Shown piece after piece: positions 43,320 through 52,114 of a DNA stretch of 64,000 bases; position 1 is the first letter of the stretch, and each line of letters begins with the position of its first letter. Where the stretch lies: assembly GCF_000009765.2 (NCBI RefSeq), contig NC_003155.5:7130001-7194000 (forward strand). Direction: 5' to 3'. This DNA comes from Streptomyces avermitilis MA-4680 = NBRC 14893. GTDB lineage: Bacteria; Actinomycetota; Actinomycetes; Streptomycetales; Streptomycetaceae. Both the position numbers and the translations under genes were made by a program. Below the pieces are notes generated by a model that saw nothing but the letters and a program-made list of their open reading frames with translations, had not been told where the DNA came from and did no database searches.

Positions 43320-46300
43320 ATGACCACCGAGTTGGCCCTGCTGTCCCAAGTCGCCTATCACGGGCGGGAGATCACCGCGCCCCGGCTGCGCGGGCTGTTG
43401 GCGTTGCTCGCCGGGGATCTGCGCACCGGCTGCGGCACCGGCCGACTGGTGGAGGGGCTGTGGCCGGACGAGCTGCCGGAGCGGCCGGGCAAGGCGGTGC
43501 AGGTCCTGGTGTCACGGCTCAGGGCGCAGCTGGGCGCCGAGCTGATCGTGAGCACACCGACGGGGTACCGGCTGGCGCTGGACGAGGCACAGGTCGACAG
43601 TTCCGCGCTGCTGCTGTACGAGGCGGCGAGTGCCGAGCGGGCGCGGGCCGGGGATCACGAAGGCGTCCTGGCGCAGGCCGAGGCCGGCTTGGCGCTCTGG
43701 GACGCGAGCGTGGGTGCCGGTGCGGGCGAGGATCTGCACGATCCGGTGGTGGCGCTGCGCGCCGACCGGGTCCGGGCGCATCGTGCGCTGGTCCGCTTCC
43801 GGGCACTCGCGCTCGCCCGGGTGGGGCGGCGGGAGGAGGCGGCGGCGCCGCTGGCCGGGCTGGCCCGGGAGCTGCCGCGGGACGAGGAGCTGCTGGCGGA
43901 GCTGCTGCGGTGTGAGGCCGCGACCGCCGGGCGGGCGGCGGCGCTGACCCGGTACGACGCCTACCGCCGCAGGCTGCGGGACGAGCTGGGGACCGATCCG
44001 GGGCCCGGCCTGCGGTCCGTGTACCAGGAGTTGCTGCGGGCGGACGTGCCGACGGTCCGGCACGGTGTGCCGCACGAGCCGAATCCGCTGCTGGGGCGGG
44101 ACGCCGACGTCGCCGCCGTGAGCGGGCTGCTGCGCGAGGCGCGGGTGGTCACGGTCGTCGGTCCCGGCGGGCTGGGCAAGACCCGGCTCTCCCACGCGGT
44201 GAGCCGGGCGGCCGCGCAGCCCGTGGTGCATTTCGTCACCCTGGCCGGTGTCCTCGCCGATGACGACGTGGCCGGTGAGGTCGCCTCGGCGGTCGGTGCC
44301 GGGGAGGGCCGGTTCGGCGGGGACGCGGTGGGCGGCATAGTCGCCGCGCTGGGCGCCGGGCCCGCGCTGCTGGTGCTGGACAACTGCGAGCAGGTGATCC
44401 CCGGTGCGGCGGACCTCGTACAGGCCCTGGTGTCGCGGTCGAAGGAGCTGCGGGTCCTGGCCACCAGCCGGGCCCCGCTGGGGCTGACCTCGGAGTCGGT
44501 GTACGCCCTGCCGGAGCTTTCGCCGGCGACCTCGGTCGAGCTGTTCACGCAGCGGGCGCGGGCCGCCAGACCCGGCGTGGAACTGCCCGCCGACCAGGTG
44601 GCCGAGATCTGCCGCCATCTGGACGGGCTGCCGCTGGCCGTCGAACTCGCCGCGGCCCGGGTACGGGTGCTCTCCGTGGCCGACATCTCGCGCCGGCTCC
44701 GGGACCGCTTCTCGCTGCTGCGCGGCGGCGCCCGCGACGCGCCCGAACGGCATCGCACGCTGCAGGCGGTGGTCGAGTGGAGCTGGAATCTCCTGGAGGC
44801 CGACGGCCGGGCCGCGATGCGCGCGTTGTCGGTGTTCCCCGGCGGGTTCACCGAGGACGCCGCGCAGTACGCGCTTGGCGAGAGTGCGGACGCGCTGACG
44901 CTGCTGGAGCAGCTGGCGGGGCAGTCCCTGATCAAGGTCGGGGACACCCCTTCCGGGCTGCGCTTCCACATGCTGGAGACGCTGCGGGAGTTCAGTGCCG
45001 CCCGGCGCGCGGAGGCCGGCGAGGAGGAGGCGGTGACCGCCCGGTTCCTGCTCTGGGCCCGGGACTTCGGGCGGGCGCACCACGACGTGCTGTTCAGCGG
45101 CGGTCCGCGGCGCCCGTGGATCCGCATCCGGGCCGAGCAGGACAACCTCGTCCTGGCCCTGCGGTACGCGCTGGCCCGCGCCGACGGGCCCACCACCGCG
45201 GCTCTCACCGCAGCGCTGGGCTCGCTCTGGTCCACCGGCTCCAACTACGCCCGGCTCGCCGTCCTCGCCGAGGAGACCGGCGGGCCGCTGTCCCATTTCC
45301 GTCCCGGTCCCGAGAACGCCGAGGACGTCGAGACGGCGCGCAGCGCGGCGACGGTGTGCACGGCCTGCCTCTTCATGGGCCGCGGCCCCCACGCAGTACG
45401 CCATCTCGTCACGCTCCGCCGGCTGCCGCCCGCCCCGCCGGACACGCTGGCGCGGGCGCTGGCCATCGTGCTGTGCGCCTTCCCGGAGATGCACCCGCCG
45501 CAGTACACGCGGCTGCGGGAACTCTGCGACGCCGACGCGCCCATGCTGGCGGGCATGGCGGCAGGCGTCGCCAGTTACGTGTGGGAGACCGAGCACGAGA
45601 CGGAGCGCGCGCTGGAGTGCGCCCGCCGGATGCTTGACACCCTGGGGTCGCTCGAGAATCCGGCCATGCGGCTGATCAGTCATGGGCGGATCAGCGAGTT
45701 GTGCCTGAAGTCCGGGCATGGCGCGGAGGCGTACGACCATCTGCGGGCCGCGCTGAGCGCGCTCGACGAGGTCGGCGACTGGTCGGACACGATCGGCGTC
45801 CGCTGGGGGCTGGTGCTGGCCTGTCTCCAGCGCGGGGAGGTCGACGAAGCGGAGTACTGGCTGGGACTCGCGGCCCTGGAGCAGCAGCCGGAGTCCGCCG
45901 AGTCCTTCAGCACCGATCTGCCGGCCCGCGCGGAGATCGCACTGGCCCGCGGGCTGACCGAGGTCGGGCTGGGGCTGTGGCGCCAGGCGGTGGAGCGGAT
46001 ACGGGAGGGCAGCCTGCTGCACGCCGACGATCCGTTCGTGGATCCGTGGTCACTGGAGATCCAGTCGGCCGCGCTCGCGGCGCACGCGCAGCGCGGCCGG
46101 CTGGAGCCGGTGGCCGGGCTGGCCGAGCGGCTGCGGGAACGGCTGCTCGGGATGCTGTCCCGCTCTTCGGGCGACGGTTCCCCGGCGGAACTGCCGGTGT
46201 ACGGCACGGTGTTGCTGGCGCTCGGCTTCGCCGGGCTGGCGGGGGGCGATCCGGCGGCCGTACGGCTGGTGGCGCTGGCGGAGCGGATGCCGGCGGTGCG

Positions 46301-46457
46301 GGAGTTCCCCACCTTGTCCTCGGCCAGGTCCCGGCAGGCTGCCGAGAACGCCGACAGGGCGGCCTACGACGACGCGAGGTCGACGTACGCCACCCTGAAG
46401 CGGGAGGAACTGCGGGCGGCCGCGCTGCACGAGCTCAGTGCCGCGGCTCGCGGTTGA
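43320..46457 (+). CDS. AfsR/SARP-type regulator with NB-ARC and TPR-like domains (module 2)
   Basis: 1045 residues. Winged-helix DNA-binding domain at about 1-90 (APRLRGLLALLAGD; KAVQVLVSRLRAQLG; TGYRLALDE), activation domain at about 95-240, NB-ARC with P-loop GPGGLGKTR (about 281-289), LLVLDNCEQV, GLPLAVELAAARV and a winged helix, then a TPR-like C-terminal half. It lacks the Gly-rich linker of module 1. It begins only 48 bp after the TnpB stop, so the element sits in or next to its promoter; the ribosome binding site is weak. It converges on a DrrAB-like operon and overlaps the permease gene by 23 bp. Confidence 0.92.
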   Translation: MTTELALLSQVAYHGREITAPRLRGLLALLAGDLRTGCGTGRLVEGLWPDELPERPGKAVQVLVSRLRAQLGAELIVSTPTGYRLALDEAQVDSSALLLYEAASAERARAGDHEGVLAQAEAGLALWDASVGAGAGEDLHDPVVALRADRVRAHRALVRFRALALARVGRREEAAAPLAGLARELPRDEELLAELLRCEAATAGRAAALTRYDAYRRRLRDELGTDPGPGLRSVYQELLRADVPTVRHGVPHEPNPLLGRDADVAAVSGLLREARVVTVVGPGGLGKTRLSHAVSRAAAQPVVHFVTLAGVLADDDVAGEVASAVGAGEGRFGGDAVGGIVAALGAGPALLVLDNCEQVIPGAADLVQALVSRSKELRVLATSRAPLGLTSESVYALPELSPATSVELFTQRARAARPGVELPADQVAEICRHLDGLPLAVELAAARVRVLSVADISRRLRDRFSLLRGGARDAPERHRTLQAVVEWSWNLLEADGRAAMRALSVFPGGFTEDAAQYALGESADALTLLEQLAGQSLIKVGDTPSGLRFHMLETLREFSAARRAEAGEEEAVTARFLLWARDFGRAHHDVLFSGGPRRPWIRIRAEQDNLVLALRYALARADGPTTAALTAALGSLWSTGSNYARLAVLAEETGGPLSHFRPGPENAEDVETARSAATVCTACLFMGRGPHAVRHLVTLRRLPPAPPDTLARALAIVLCAFPEMHPPQYTRLRELCDADAPMLAGMAAGVASYVWETEHETERALECARRMLDTLGSLENPAMRLISHGRISELCLKSGHGAEAYDHLRAALSALDEVGDWSDTIGVRWGLVLACLQRGEVDEAEYWLGLAALEQQPESAESFSTDLPARAEIALARGLTEVGLGLWRQAVERIREGSLLHADDPFVDPWSLEIQSAALAAHAQRGRLEPVAGLAERLRERLLGMLSRSSGDGSPAELPVYGTVLLALGFAGLAGGDPAAVRLVALAERMPAVREFPTLSSARSRQAAENADRAAYDDARSTYATLKREELRAAALHELSAAARG

Positions 46458-47229
46458 ACCGCGCCTTGGACCACAGGTAGCCCAGCAGCGACAGCCCCAG
46501 GCACCAGGCGACGGCCAGCACCGCGTTCCTGGTGCCGATCCCGCTGCCCAGCAGCAGCCCGCGCAGGGTCTCGATGAGGGGCGAGAACGGCTGGTACTCG
46601 GCGAACCAGCGGAACCAGCCCGGCATGGCGTCCACCGGCACGAACGCGCTGGACAGGAACGGCAGCATCACCAGCGGCGTCCCGATGTTGCTGGCCCCCT
46701 CGGGGTTGGGGCTGACCAGACCGATGCCGACCGCGAGCCAGGTCATCGCGAGGCTGGTCAGAGCCATCAGAGCGGCCGCCGCGATCCACTCCACCGGTGA
46801 CGCGTCGGGCCGGAAGCCGATGGCCAGTCCGATGCCCAGGACCAGCACCAGAGCCATCAGCGTCTGGAGCACGCTGCCGATCACGTGGCCGATCAGCACG
46901 GAGGCGCGGGAGATCGCCATGGTGCGGAACCGGGCCATGATGCCCTCGGTCATGTCGGTGCACACGGCTACCGCGGTGCCGAGCGAGGTCATGGCCACGG
47001 TCAGCAGAAGAATGCCGGGGACGAGGTAGTCGACGTAGTCGGCGCGGTTCGCGTGGCCGCCGTTGATGCCGGCGCTCATCACGTTGCCGAAGACGTACAC
47101 GAACAGCAGCAGCAGGATGACCGGGGTGAGCAGGAGGTTCAGGGTGAGGGAGGGGTAGCGGCGGGCGTGCAGGAGGTTGCGCCGGAGCATGGTGAGGTTG
47201 TCGCGGAAGGCGTAGGACGCGGTGCTCAT
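46435..47229 (-). CDS. ABC-2 type exporter permease, DrrB-like (module 2)
   Basis: 264 residues, six hydrophobic helices, ABC-2 motifs TPVILLLLFVYVFGNVM, TEGIMARFRTMAISRASVLI and PLVMLPFLSSAFVPVDAMPG with FAEYQPFSPLIETLRGLLLG. The ATG overlaps the ATPase stop as ATGA. It is similar in layout to the module 1 permease but clearly diverged, so not a recent duplication. The 3' end overlaps the convergent SARP gene. Confidence 0.92.
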   Translation of the reverse strand: MSTASYAFRDNLTMLRRNLLHARRYPSLTLNLLLTPVILLLLFVYVFGNVMSAGINGGHANRADYVDYLVPGILLLTVAMTSLGTAVAVCTDMTEGIMARFRTMAISRASVLIGHVIGSVLQTLMALVLVLGIGLAIGFRPDASPVEWIAAAALMALTSLAMTWLAVGIGLVSPNPEGASNIGTPLVMLPFLSSAFVPVDAMPGWFRWFAEYQPFSPLIETLRGLLLGSGIGTRNAVLAVAWCLGLSLLGYLWSKARFNREPRH

Positions 47230-48224
47230 CGGACGGTCTCCTTGGCGTTGTCGTTGTCGGTGTCTTTGCCGGCGTTGGTGTCGGCGGGGACGGGGCTGCC
47301 GGTCAGGGCGAAGAACACGTCGTCCAGGTCCGGGGTGTGCACGGACAGCTCGTCGGCCTCGATGCCGGCGGCGTCCAGCCAGTCGAGGATGGCGCGCAGC
47401 TCGCGCTGGCTTCCGTCGCTGGGGATCTGCAGGGTGAGCGCCTCGTCGTCGCGGTTGGTCTCGCGCAGTGCGGTCGCCGCCCGCTCGTACGCCACCGGGT
47501 CGGAGAACCGCAGCCGTACGTGGCCGCCGGGGACGAGCCGCTTGAGTTCCTCGGCACTGCCCTCGGCGACGAGCTTGCCGCCGTTGAGCACCGCGATGCG
47601 GTCGGCGAGCTGGTCGGCCTCGTCCAGGTATTGGGTGGTGAGGAAGACGGTGGTACCGCCGGAGACCAGCTCGCGGATGATCTGCCACATGGTGTGGCGG
47701 GAGCGCGGGTCGAGGCCGGTGGTCGGTTCGTCGAGGAAGATGATCCGCGGGCTGCCGACCAGGGTCATGGCGATGTCGAGGCGGCGCTTCATCCCGCCGG
47801 AGTAGGTGGACGCGGGCTTCTTCGCGGCCTCGACCAGGTCGAAGCGCTCCAGCAGTGCGGCGGTCACCCGTCGGCCCTCGGCGCGGGAGAGGTGGTGCAG
47901 GTCGGCCATCAGGAGCATGTTCTCCTCGCCGGTGATCAGGCCGTCCACCGCGGAGAACTGACCGGTGACACCGATGGCGGACCGAACGGCCTGGGCCTCG
48001 GCGGCGAGGTCGTGTCCGGCGATCCGCGCCTGTCCGCCGTCGGCGGAGATCAGCGTCGAGAGGATGTTGACCACCGTGGTCTTGCCCGCCCCGTTCGGCC
48101 CGAGGAGGGAGAAGATCGTGCCGGCGGGCACCTGGATGTCTATGCCGTCGAGGACGGTCTTGTCCCCGTAGGACTTCCGCAGCCCGGTGGCCGCGATCGC
48201 GGGTTCGTGGTTCGTCGTCGTCAT
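47226..48224 (-). CDS. ABC exporter ATPase, DrrA-like (module 2)
   Basis: 332 residues with Walker A GPNGAGKTT, Q-loop VTGQFSAVDG, signature YSGGMKRRLDIA, Walker B IIFLDEPTTGLD, LTTQYLDEADQ and the DrrA-type end DLDDVFFALTGSPV followed by an Asn/Asp/Lys-rich tail (NAGKDTDNDNAKE). First gene of the drrAB-like operon. The ATG follows a 23 bp leader after three phased heptamer repeats, pointing to SARP control and a short or absent leader. Confidence 0.93.
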   Translation of the reverse strand: MTTTNHEPAIAATGLRKSYGDKTVLDGIDIQVPAGTIFSLLGPNGAGKTTVVNILSTLISADGGQARIAGHDLAAEAQAVRSAIGVTGQFSAVDGLITGEENMLLMADLHHLSRAEGRRVTAALLERFDLVEAAKKPASTYSGGMKRRLDIAMTLVGSPRIIFLDEPTTGLDPRSRHTMWQIIRELVSGGTTVFLTTQYLDEADQLADRIAVLNGGKLVAEGSAEELKRLVPGGHVRLRFSDPVAYERAATALRETNRDDEALTLQIPSDGSQRELRAILDWLDAAGIEADELSVHTPDLDDVFFALTGSPVPADTNAGKDTDNDNAKETVR

Positions 48225-48247
48225 GCCGCAGAGCTTGCGGGTGGGGC

Positions 48248-48276
48248 GGTTCAGAATGGCTTCAACCGGGTTTCAG
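48248..48276 (-). promoter_or_regulatory. three 11-bp phased heptamer repeats upstream of drrA-like gene (module 2)
   Basis: On the plus strand GGTTCAG (48248-48254), GCTTCAA (48259-48265) and GTTTCAG (48270-48276), separated by four bases each, give exact 11-bp steps. In the gene's direction they read CTGAAAC, TTGAAGC and CTGAACC. This is the architecture of SARP binding sites. The proximal copy ends 23 bases before the ATG, almost the same as in module 1. An inverted GTTGAAAC lies at 48300-48307. Confidence 0.7.
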
Positions 48277-48357
48277 CCCTGTGGGGAGAGCTGTAGAGCG
48301 TTGAAACTTGCAGGTCAGAACGTAGGGGAGAGGTCTGCGGCAGGACGACCGCCGTCG

Positions 48358-48411
48358 CCGTGCGGCACGCCGGAGAGCTCACCCGGTGAGTTCACCCGGC
48401 GTGCCGCACGG
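48358..48411. terminator. 16-bp perfect-arm hairpin
   Basis: Arms CCGTGCGGCACGCCGG (48358-48373) and CCGGCGTGCCGCACGG (48396-48411); the 22-base loop itself contains CTCAC-CCG-GTGAG. It lies 80 bases beyond the SnoaL-VOC gene stop and separates it from the exporter operon promoter. Confidence 0.8.
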
Positions 48412-48490
48412 CACGCGCGGCGCCTCCGCCTCGGGCCCCTGCCCCAGCTGGTGCGTCGCCGCGCGGCCTTGCGGAGCGTCTGGTCGAAGG

Positions 48491-49432
48491 TCAGGACCCG
48501 GTGGAGTCGGACGGTGGGCGTGGGCCGCCGAAGCCGTGTTCCGAGAGGTCGAACCAGTTGCCCTCCGGATCCATGGCCCGGTACTCGGCGAAGGGGCGGT
48601 TGGTGAAGCGTTCGGCCGGCTTCGGAGTACCGGCCGCCACCAGCGCCTCGGAGGTGGCCGCCGTGTCCTCGATGTGGAAACCGAAGTGGTTGAAGCCGAC
48701 CGGGGTGTCACCGTCGAGCCGATGTTTGATCAGGGCGAGGGACAGATAGCCGTCGGAGAGGAAGCAACTGCCGTCCGGATCGCGGTGGAAGAGTTCCATC
48801 GCGAAGACCGAGGAGTAGAACTCGGCCAGCTTCTCCGGATCGCGGGCCACGATGGCCAGGTGGCGGAGTTTCGGGCGGGCGGCGGGTTCGTTCGCGGCGG
48901 GTTCGTTCGCGGTGGGTTCGTGCGCGGCGGGTTCGTTCACGGCGGGTTCGTGCGCGGTGGACTCCCTCGGGCCGGGGGCCTGCTGTGCCGGACGGGGCGC
49001 GGGGAGCATGTTGTGAAACGCCCTGATCGACCAGCGCCGCTCCGCCGTCCGTTCCACGACGGCCAACGCGTGCGTGGTGGCCAGCGGCTCGCCGTCCGGC
49101 GCGGTGATGGTCGACTCCGCCTCGACCGTGGCCAGGTCGGGGCGGAGGAATCGGACGGCCACGACGCGAGCGTCGAGGACGGTTCCGGCGTACGGCCCGT
49201 GGAAGAGGGCGTCGTGTCCGGCCTCGATGCCGGTCCGGCCGGACGGCTTGTCGCCTCGTACGGTCGTGAAGTCGCAGTCTTCCGCGAAGCTCGCGGCGAA
49301 GAGCGCGGCGTCACCGGCCGCCCAGCCACGGGCCATCTCGGCCCACAGGGCGCGTATCGCCCGCGCGTCGTCCTGGGTGGCTTGCTGGGTGTCTTGCTGG
49401 GCGGGGGCGTTCGTTTCTTCCGGCTGGTGCAT
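48491..49432 (-). CDS. SnoaL-like (SgcJ/EcaC type) domain fused to a VOC/glyoxalase domain
   Basis: 313 residues, cytoplasmic. Residues about 20-145 form an NTF2-like SgcJ/EcaC domain (IRALWAEMARGWAAGDAALF; RFLRPDLATVEAEST). A linker of five-residue repeats (HEPA/NEPA units, about 153-180, encoded by 15-bp tandem repeats) leads to a VOC domain (LRHLAIVARDPEKLAEFYSS; GFNHFGFHIED; FAEYRAMDPEGNWFDL) with a plausible His-Glu metal set. The substrate is unknown; dioxygenase, lyase or drug-binding roles are possible. The ATG at 49432 is used; GTG 49441 would overlap the upstream stop as GTGA. Confidence 0.85.
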   Translation of the reverse strand: MHQPEETNAPAQQDTQQATQDDARAIRALWAEMARGWAAGDAALFAASFAEDCDFTTVRGDKPSGRTGIEAGHDALFHGPYAGTVLDARVVAVRFLRPDLATVEAESTITAPDGEPLATTHALAVVERTAERRWSIRAFHNMLPAPRPAQQAPGPRESTAHEPAVNEPAAHEPTANEPAANEPAARPKLRHLAIVARDPEKLAEFYSSVFAMELFHRDPDGSCFLSDGYLSLALIKHRLDGDTPVGFNHFGFHIEDTAATSEALVAAGTPKPAERFTNRPFAEYRAMDPEGNWFDLSEHGFGGPRPPSDSTGS

Positions 49433-49437
49433 CGATC

Positions 49438-50094
49438 TCACGCCCTTGTCAGTGAACTGGTACGGATCCGGAGTGCGACCTCGAGGCACTCGGTGCCCTC
49501 GGACGAACGCCGGGGAGGCGGGGCCCAGGCCGCCAGGGCGTGGTAGAAGACTCCGCCCCGACGCTCCAGGTAGCAGATGATGTTGAGGGGCCATTCGGTC
49601 CGGCCGAAGAGATGGCGGTCCATGGGAGTCGGACGCTCGCTGAGCGTCTGTCCCCGTTCCGACGGCGGGCCCAGGCGGTGCCAGTCCGGGTGCATGTGGA
49701 TGGAGCCGAGCAGGTCCATGCCCAGAGCGTCGGCCTCGCGGGACGCCCGGAGGAGGTCGCGGGAGTCCATCCACCAGCCACGGTGCTCGTTCTCGTAGGC
49801 CGGCCCGAACTTCGGCACGATCGTCTCGCGGAACTCCCGTCGAGCCGCTGGGTCACTGGTACGCGCGTTACGGCCGAAGGCGATGCGCTGTACGTGGTAC
49901 GTCGTCGCCTCCGCGTTGCCGAGAAGGAGAGCGAAACATGGCAACGGGGCCTCGGCGGTGATGAGTTGATACTCGCCGATGGCCGCGTCGAGAAAGTCCC
50001 CGAGGGCCTGGTCGTCCATCAGGACGGTAGGAGCGGGGGTGCTACATCGGGCGTCCGGCAGACCGGAGCCGAATGCGTTTGTCGCAGCGGACAT
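49438..50094 (-). CDS. JAMM/MPN-like putative metallopeptidase
   Basis: 218 residues. The core LLGSIHMHPDWHRLGPP (His133, His135) with LSERPTPMD (Ser152, Asp159) resembles the JAMM motif His-x-His-Pro...Ser...Asp, but the distance from the second His to Asp is about twice the usual ten residues, so activity is uncertain. The following strand NIICYLERRGGVFYHALAAW fits the MPN fold. JAMM proteins remove ubiquitin-like or sulfur-carrier proteins. It is directly upstream of, and coupled to, the SnoaL-VOC gene. No E1 or sulfur carrier gene is nearby. Confidence 0.65.
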   Translation of the reverse strand: MSAATNAFGSGLPDARCSTPAPTVLMDDQALGDFLDAAIGEYQLITAEAPLPCFALLLGNAEATTYHVQRIAFGRNARTSDPAARREFRETIVPKFGPAYENEHRGWWMDSRDLLRASREADALGMDLLGSIHMHPDWHRLGPPSERGQTLSERPTPMDRHLFGRTEWPLNIICYLERRGGVFYHALAAWAPPPRRSSEGTECLEVALRIRTSSLTRA

Positions 50095-50383
50095 GGGGGT
50101 GGTCTCCGATGAGGTGGGGGGGGAGGCCGGTGGAGCGGATTGCCCGGGGACGTTACTTGAGAGTTAACCGTTCGCCGCTCGGCTGTCGTGAAACATGGGG
50201 ATATCCCTAAGGCTGGTCAGGGACTTGCGACCGCCGCACGGGCGGCCCTCTCGAACCGCACCTCACCGGAAAGCCCGCGCACCTGGCTCACACACCTGGC
50301 TCACACACCGCCGCCTCCACCTCGGCAGAGGCCTGATGCGGACACGAAGCCGACGGCCTGCGCGACCGGTCCGCCAACATGGA
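50095..50383. other. gap without a recognisable gene
   Basis: Upstream region of the JAMM-like gene. It contains a short direct repeat, CACACCTGGCTCA (twice, near 50279-50308), and no frame with a believable protein. Confidence 0.5.
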
Positions 50384-50920
50384 CTATGGCGCGTCTGTCT
50401 GCAGGATGTATGTGCTGCGCGAGTCAGGGTCGCCGAAGAAGAAGTAGAGCTTCAGCGCTTCCTTGTCGTCGCGCCGCAACTCGAATGTCCAGGTGTAGGT
50501 CTTGGGTGTCTCGGGGCGGTCGGCCGACGGGTCGAGCGGCTCGTTCGGCTCCGGCGCACGAGTCGCGACCGCGGTGCGTGAGGTGAGGGTCAGTTGGACA
50601 TGCTGGCCGTCGTTCCATCCGGTCCGCTTGTCGGTCAGCTTCCAGGTTCCCGTGCCTGACAGGCGCCACCTGTCGTCGAAGTCCCATTCCTGTCCGTCCA
50701 AGAGACGGATGTCGGCCTTCCCGTCAGGCCGGAAGACAACGTTCGTCCGGTCGTAGCCGATCCATGACCCCGATACTTCCGCCCGCTTCACGTCATGCAG
50801 TGCGGGCACTTCGTCATACATATGGGGATTGCATCCCGTGAGCGCGAGTGCGAGCGCGAGCAGGCAGGCGACGAACGCCGTATGCCAGTACCTGGCGAGG
50901 CCGGACGAGTGGGTCGGCAC
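50384..50920 (-). CDS. small secreted lipoprotein, function unknown
   Basis: 178 residues with a signal peptide and lipobox ALTGC (Cys30). The mature domain has a beta-rich, lipocalin-like or YxeA-like look (EVSGSWIGYDRTNVVFRPDG; WRLSGTGTWKLTDKRTGW; TYTWTFELRRDDKEALKLYF). GTG start four bases after GGAAGGGCC. Its neighbours on both sides are gene-free stretches. Related proteins of this size appear in Streptomyces accessory regions. Confidence 0.75.
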   Translation of the reverse strand: MPTHSSGLARYWHTAFVACLLALALALTGCNPHMYDEVPALHDVKRAEVSGSWIGYDRTNVVFRPDGKADIRLLDGQEWDFDDRWRLSGTGTWKLTDKRTGWNDGQHVQLTLTSRTAVATRAPEPNEPLDPSADRPETPKTYTWTFELRRDDKEALKLYFFFGDPDSRSTYILQTDAP

Positions 50921-51368
50921 GGCCCTTCCCTCCCCAAAAGAAGCAGCACCAAAGGCGACTGCGATTCAGCCGCTCACCGATCACGGCCCCGCCATGCTGA
51001 CACCATTTCTGAACACGTTCAACTCCTGTGCTGAACCGAGTGGCCGCAGGCGGCAGCACAGCGGCGAAGTGCAGCACCACAGCAGCCGCCCCATCCGCGA
51101 CGACCATTGAGCCGCACTCCCACGGCGAGCCGGAGGACGGCCCGTTCGCTCAGTGCGGCCGCGGAATCCCGTGCTCTCGCAGCGCATCCGCGTAGCGCGT
51201 CAGCAGGGCGTCGAGGCCCGCCAGGAGAAGGCCGGCTGAGTCCCGGGCGTCGGCCAGGACGCCACGCTCGCACGGTCTTGAGCGACCGTGAACGCTGGAC
51301 CGGCATGAGCGCCAGGGCTCCAGGCAGGCCACCCGATCGAACTCCTGATGCGGTGCTCACTGCTCCGC
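50921..51368. other. 448-base stretch without an intact gene
   Basis: At 51150-51270 on the minus strand the frame ends with ADARDSAGLLLAGLDALLTR and YADALREHGIPRPH, which looks like a genuine protein C-terminus without a beginning, so a decayed gene is possible. The remaining sequence has no coding signature and no strong hairpin. Confidence 0.45.
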
Positions 51369-51698
51369 TCAGGGCGAGCGGGTGAAGCCGACGGACTGGT
51401 CGAGGTGGAACGGGGAGCCCGGAGCCGTCGGAGTCCAACCCTTGTGAAGGGCAAGCTGGATGGCCTGGGCAACGCCGGACGGCAGCACAGGCTTGGCCTC
51501 ACGTCCGACCCAATTGCTCGGATGCGGCCGGTCGGTGGAGACCACGAGTGTCGTCCCGGGGGTGTCCGCATGCTCAACCGCGAATGTGCACGGTGTCCAG
51601 GACAATGCCTGGAAGTAGGTCGGCCTGCGTCGCAGCCGCCAACGGTAAGCGGTGCCGTCTACGACGATGCGTCGTGCTCCCTTGCGCACCAGTGTCAT
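51369..51698 (-). CDS. small conserved Streptomyces protein, function unknown
   Basis: 109 residues, basic and tryptophan-rich, starting MTLVRKGARRIVVDGTAYRW. The conserved-looking part is TYFQALSWTPCTFAVEHAD, VVSTDRPHPSNWVGREAKPV and HKGWTPTAPGSPFHLD. The ATG follows GGAGGAG closely. Many paralogues exist in Streptomyces (from memory); no function is known to me. It is isolated within gene-free DNA. Confidence 0.7.
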   Translation of the reverse strand: MTLVRKGARRIVVDGTAYRWRLRRRPTYFQALSWTPCTFAVEHADTPGTTLVVSTDRPHPSNWVGREAKPVLPSGVAQAIQLALHKGWTPTAPGSPFHLDQSVGFTRSP

Positions 51699-52114
51699 GG
51701 CTCCTCCTCGACACGGAGGATGCTAGCGAGTCCGGCTCCGCCGTCCGTCTCAATTTCCGTCTCATCGGGCCCCGTTCACAGCCGTGGGCTGGACCGAGAT
51801 CGAGGCCCGGCCCATGGTCGAGCCGCCCATGAACGCAGGTGAACGCCCCTAACCACAGCCCACCACCACAGTTGGAAGGCGTGATCACCCGCTTGAGTGT
51901 CCTGCCGGACTGCGACTGTCACATGGTGGGCCGTTGACGAGCTGGGATGCCAGGTCGTTTGCGACCGCGGAGGCTCGGGGTTCTCAAGTGACCTGGCTTT
52001 TTACGGAAGCCTCGTTCGCGATAGAGGCGGGCCACGGCCATGGAGACATCGGTGTGGCCCGCCATGCCGTCTGCTGATCGCGGCCGTTTCAGGCTTGGTT
52101 TCCGGGCTGGAGCC
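51699..52114. other. 416-base stretch without a gene
   Basis: No supported reading frame. It contains mixed-composition DNA, less GC-rich near 51985-52015, and the upstream region of the small protein gene at 51369. Nothing recognisable as a promoter, repeat or RNA was found. Confidence 0.5.

Noticed and set aside
43512..46022. 836-codon minus-strand frame inside the second SARP gene
   Set aside because: Low-complexity Arg/Gln/Pro composition typical of antisense of GC-rich genes.
51107..51385. Plus-strand 92-codon frame
   Set aside because: Arg/Pro-rich, no start signal, overlaps the coding-like minus-strand fragment.
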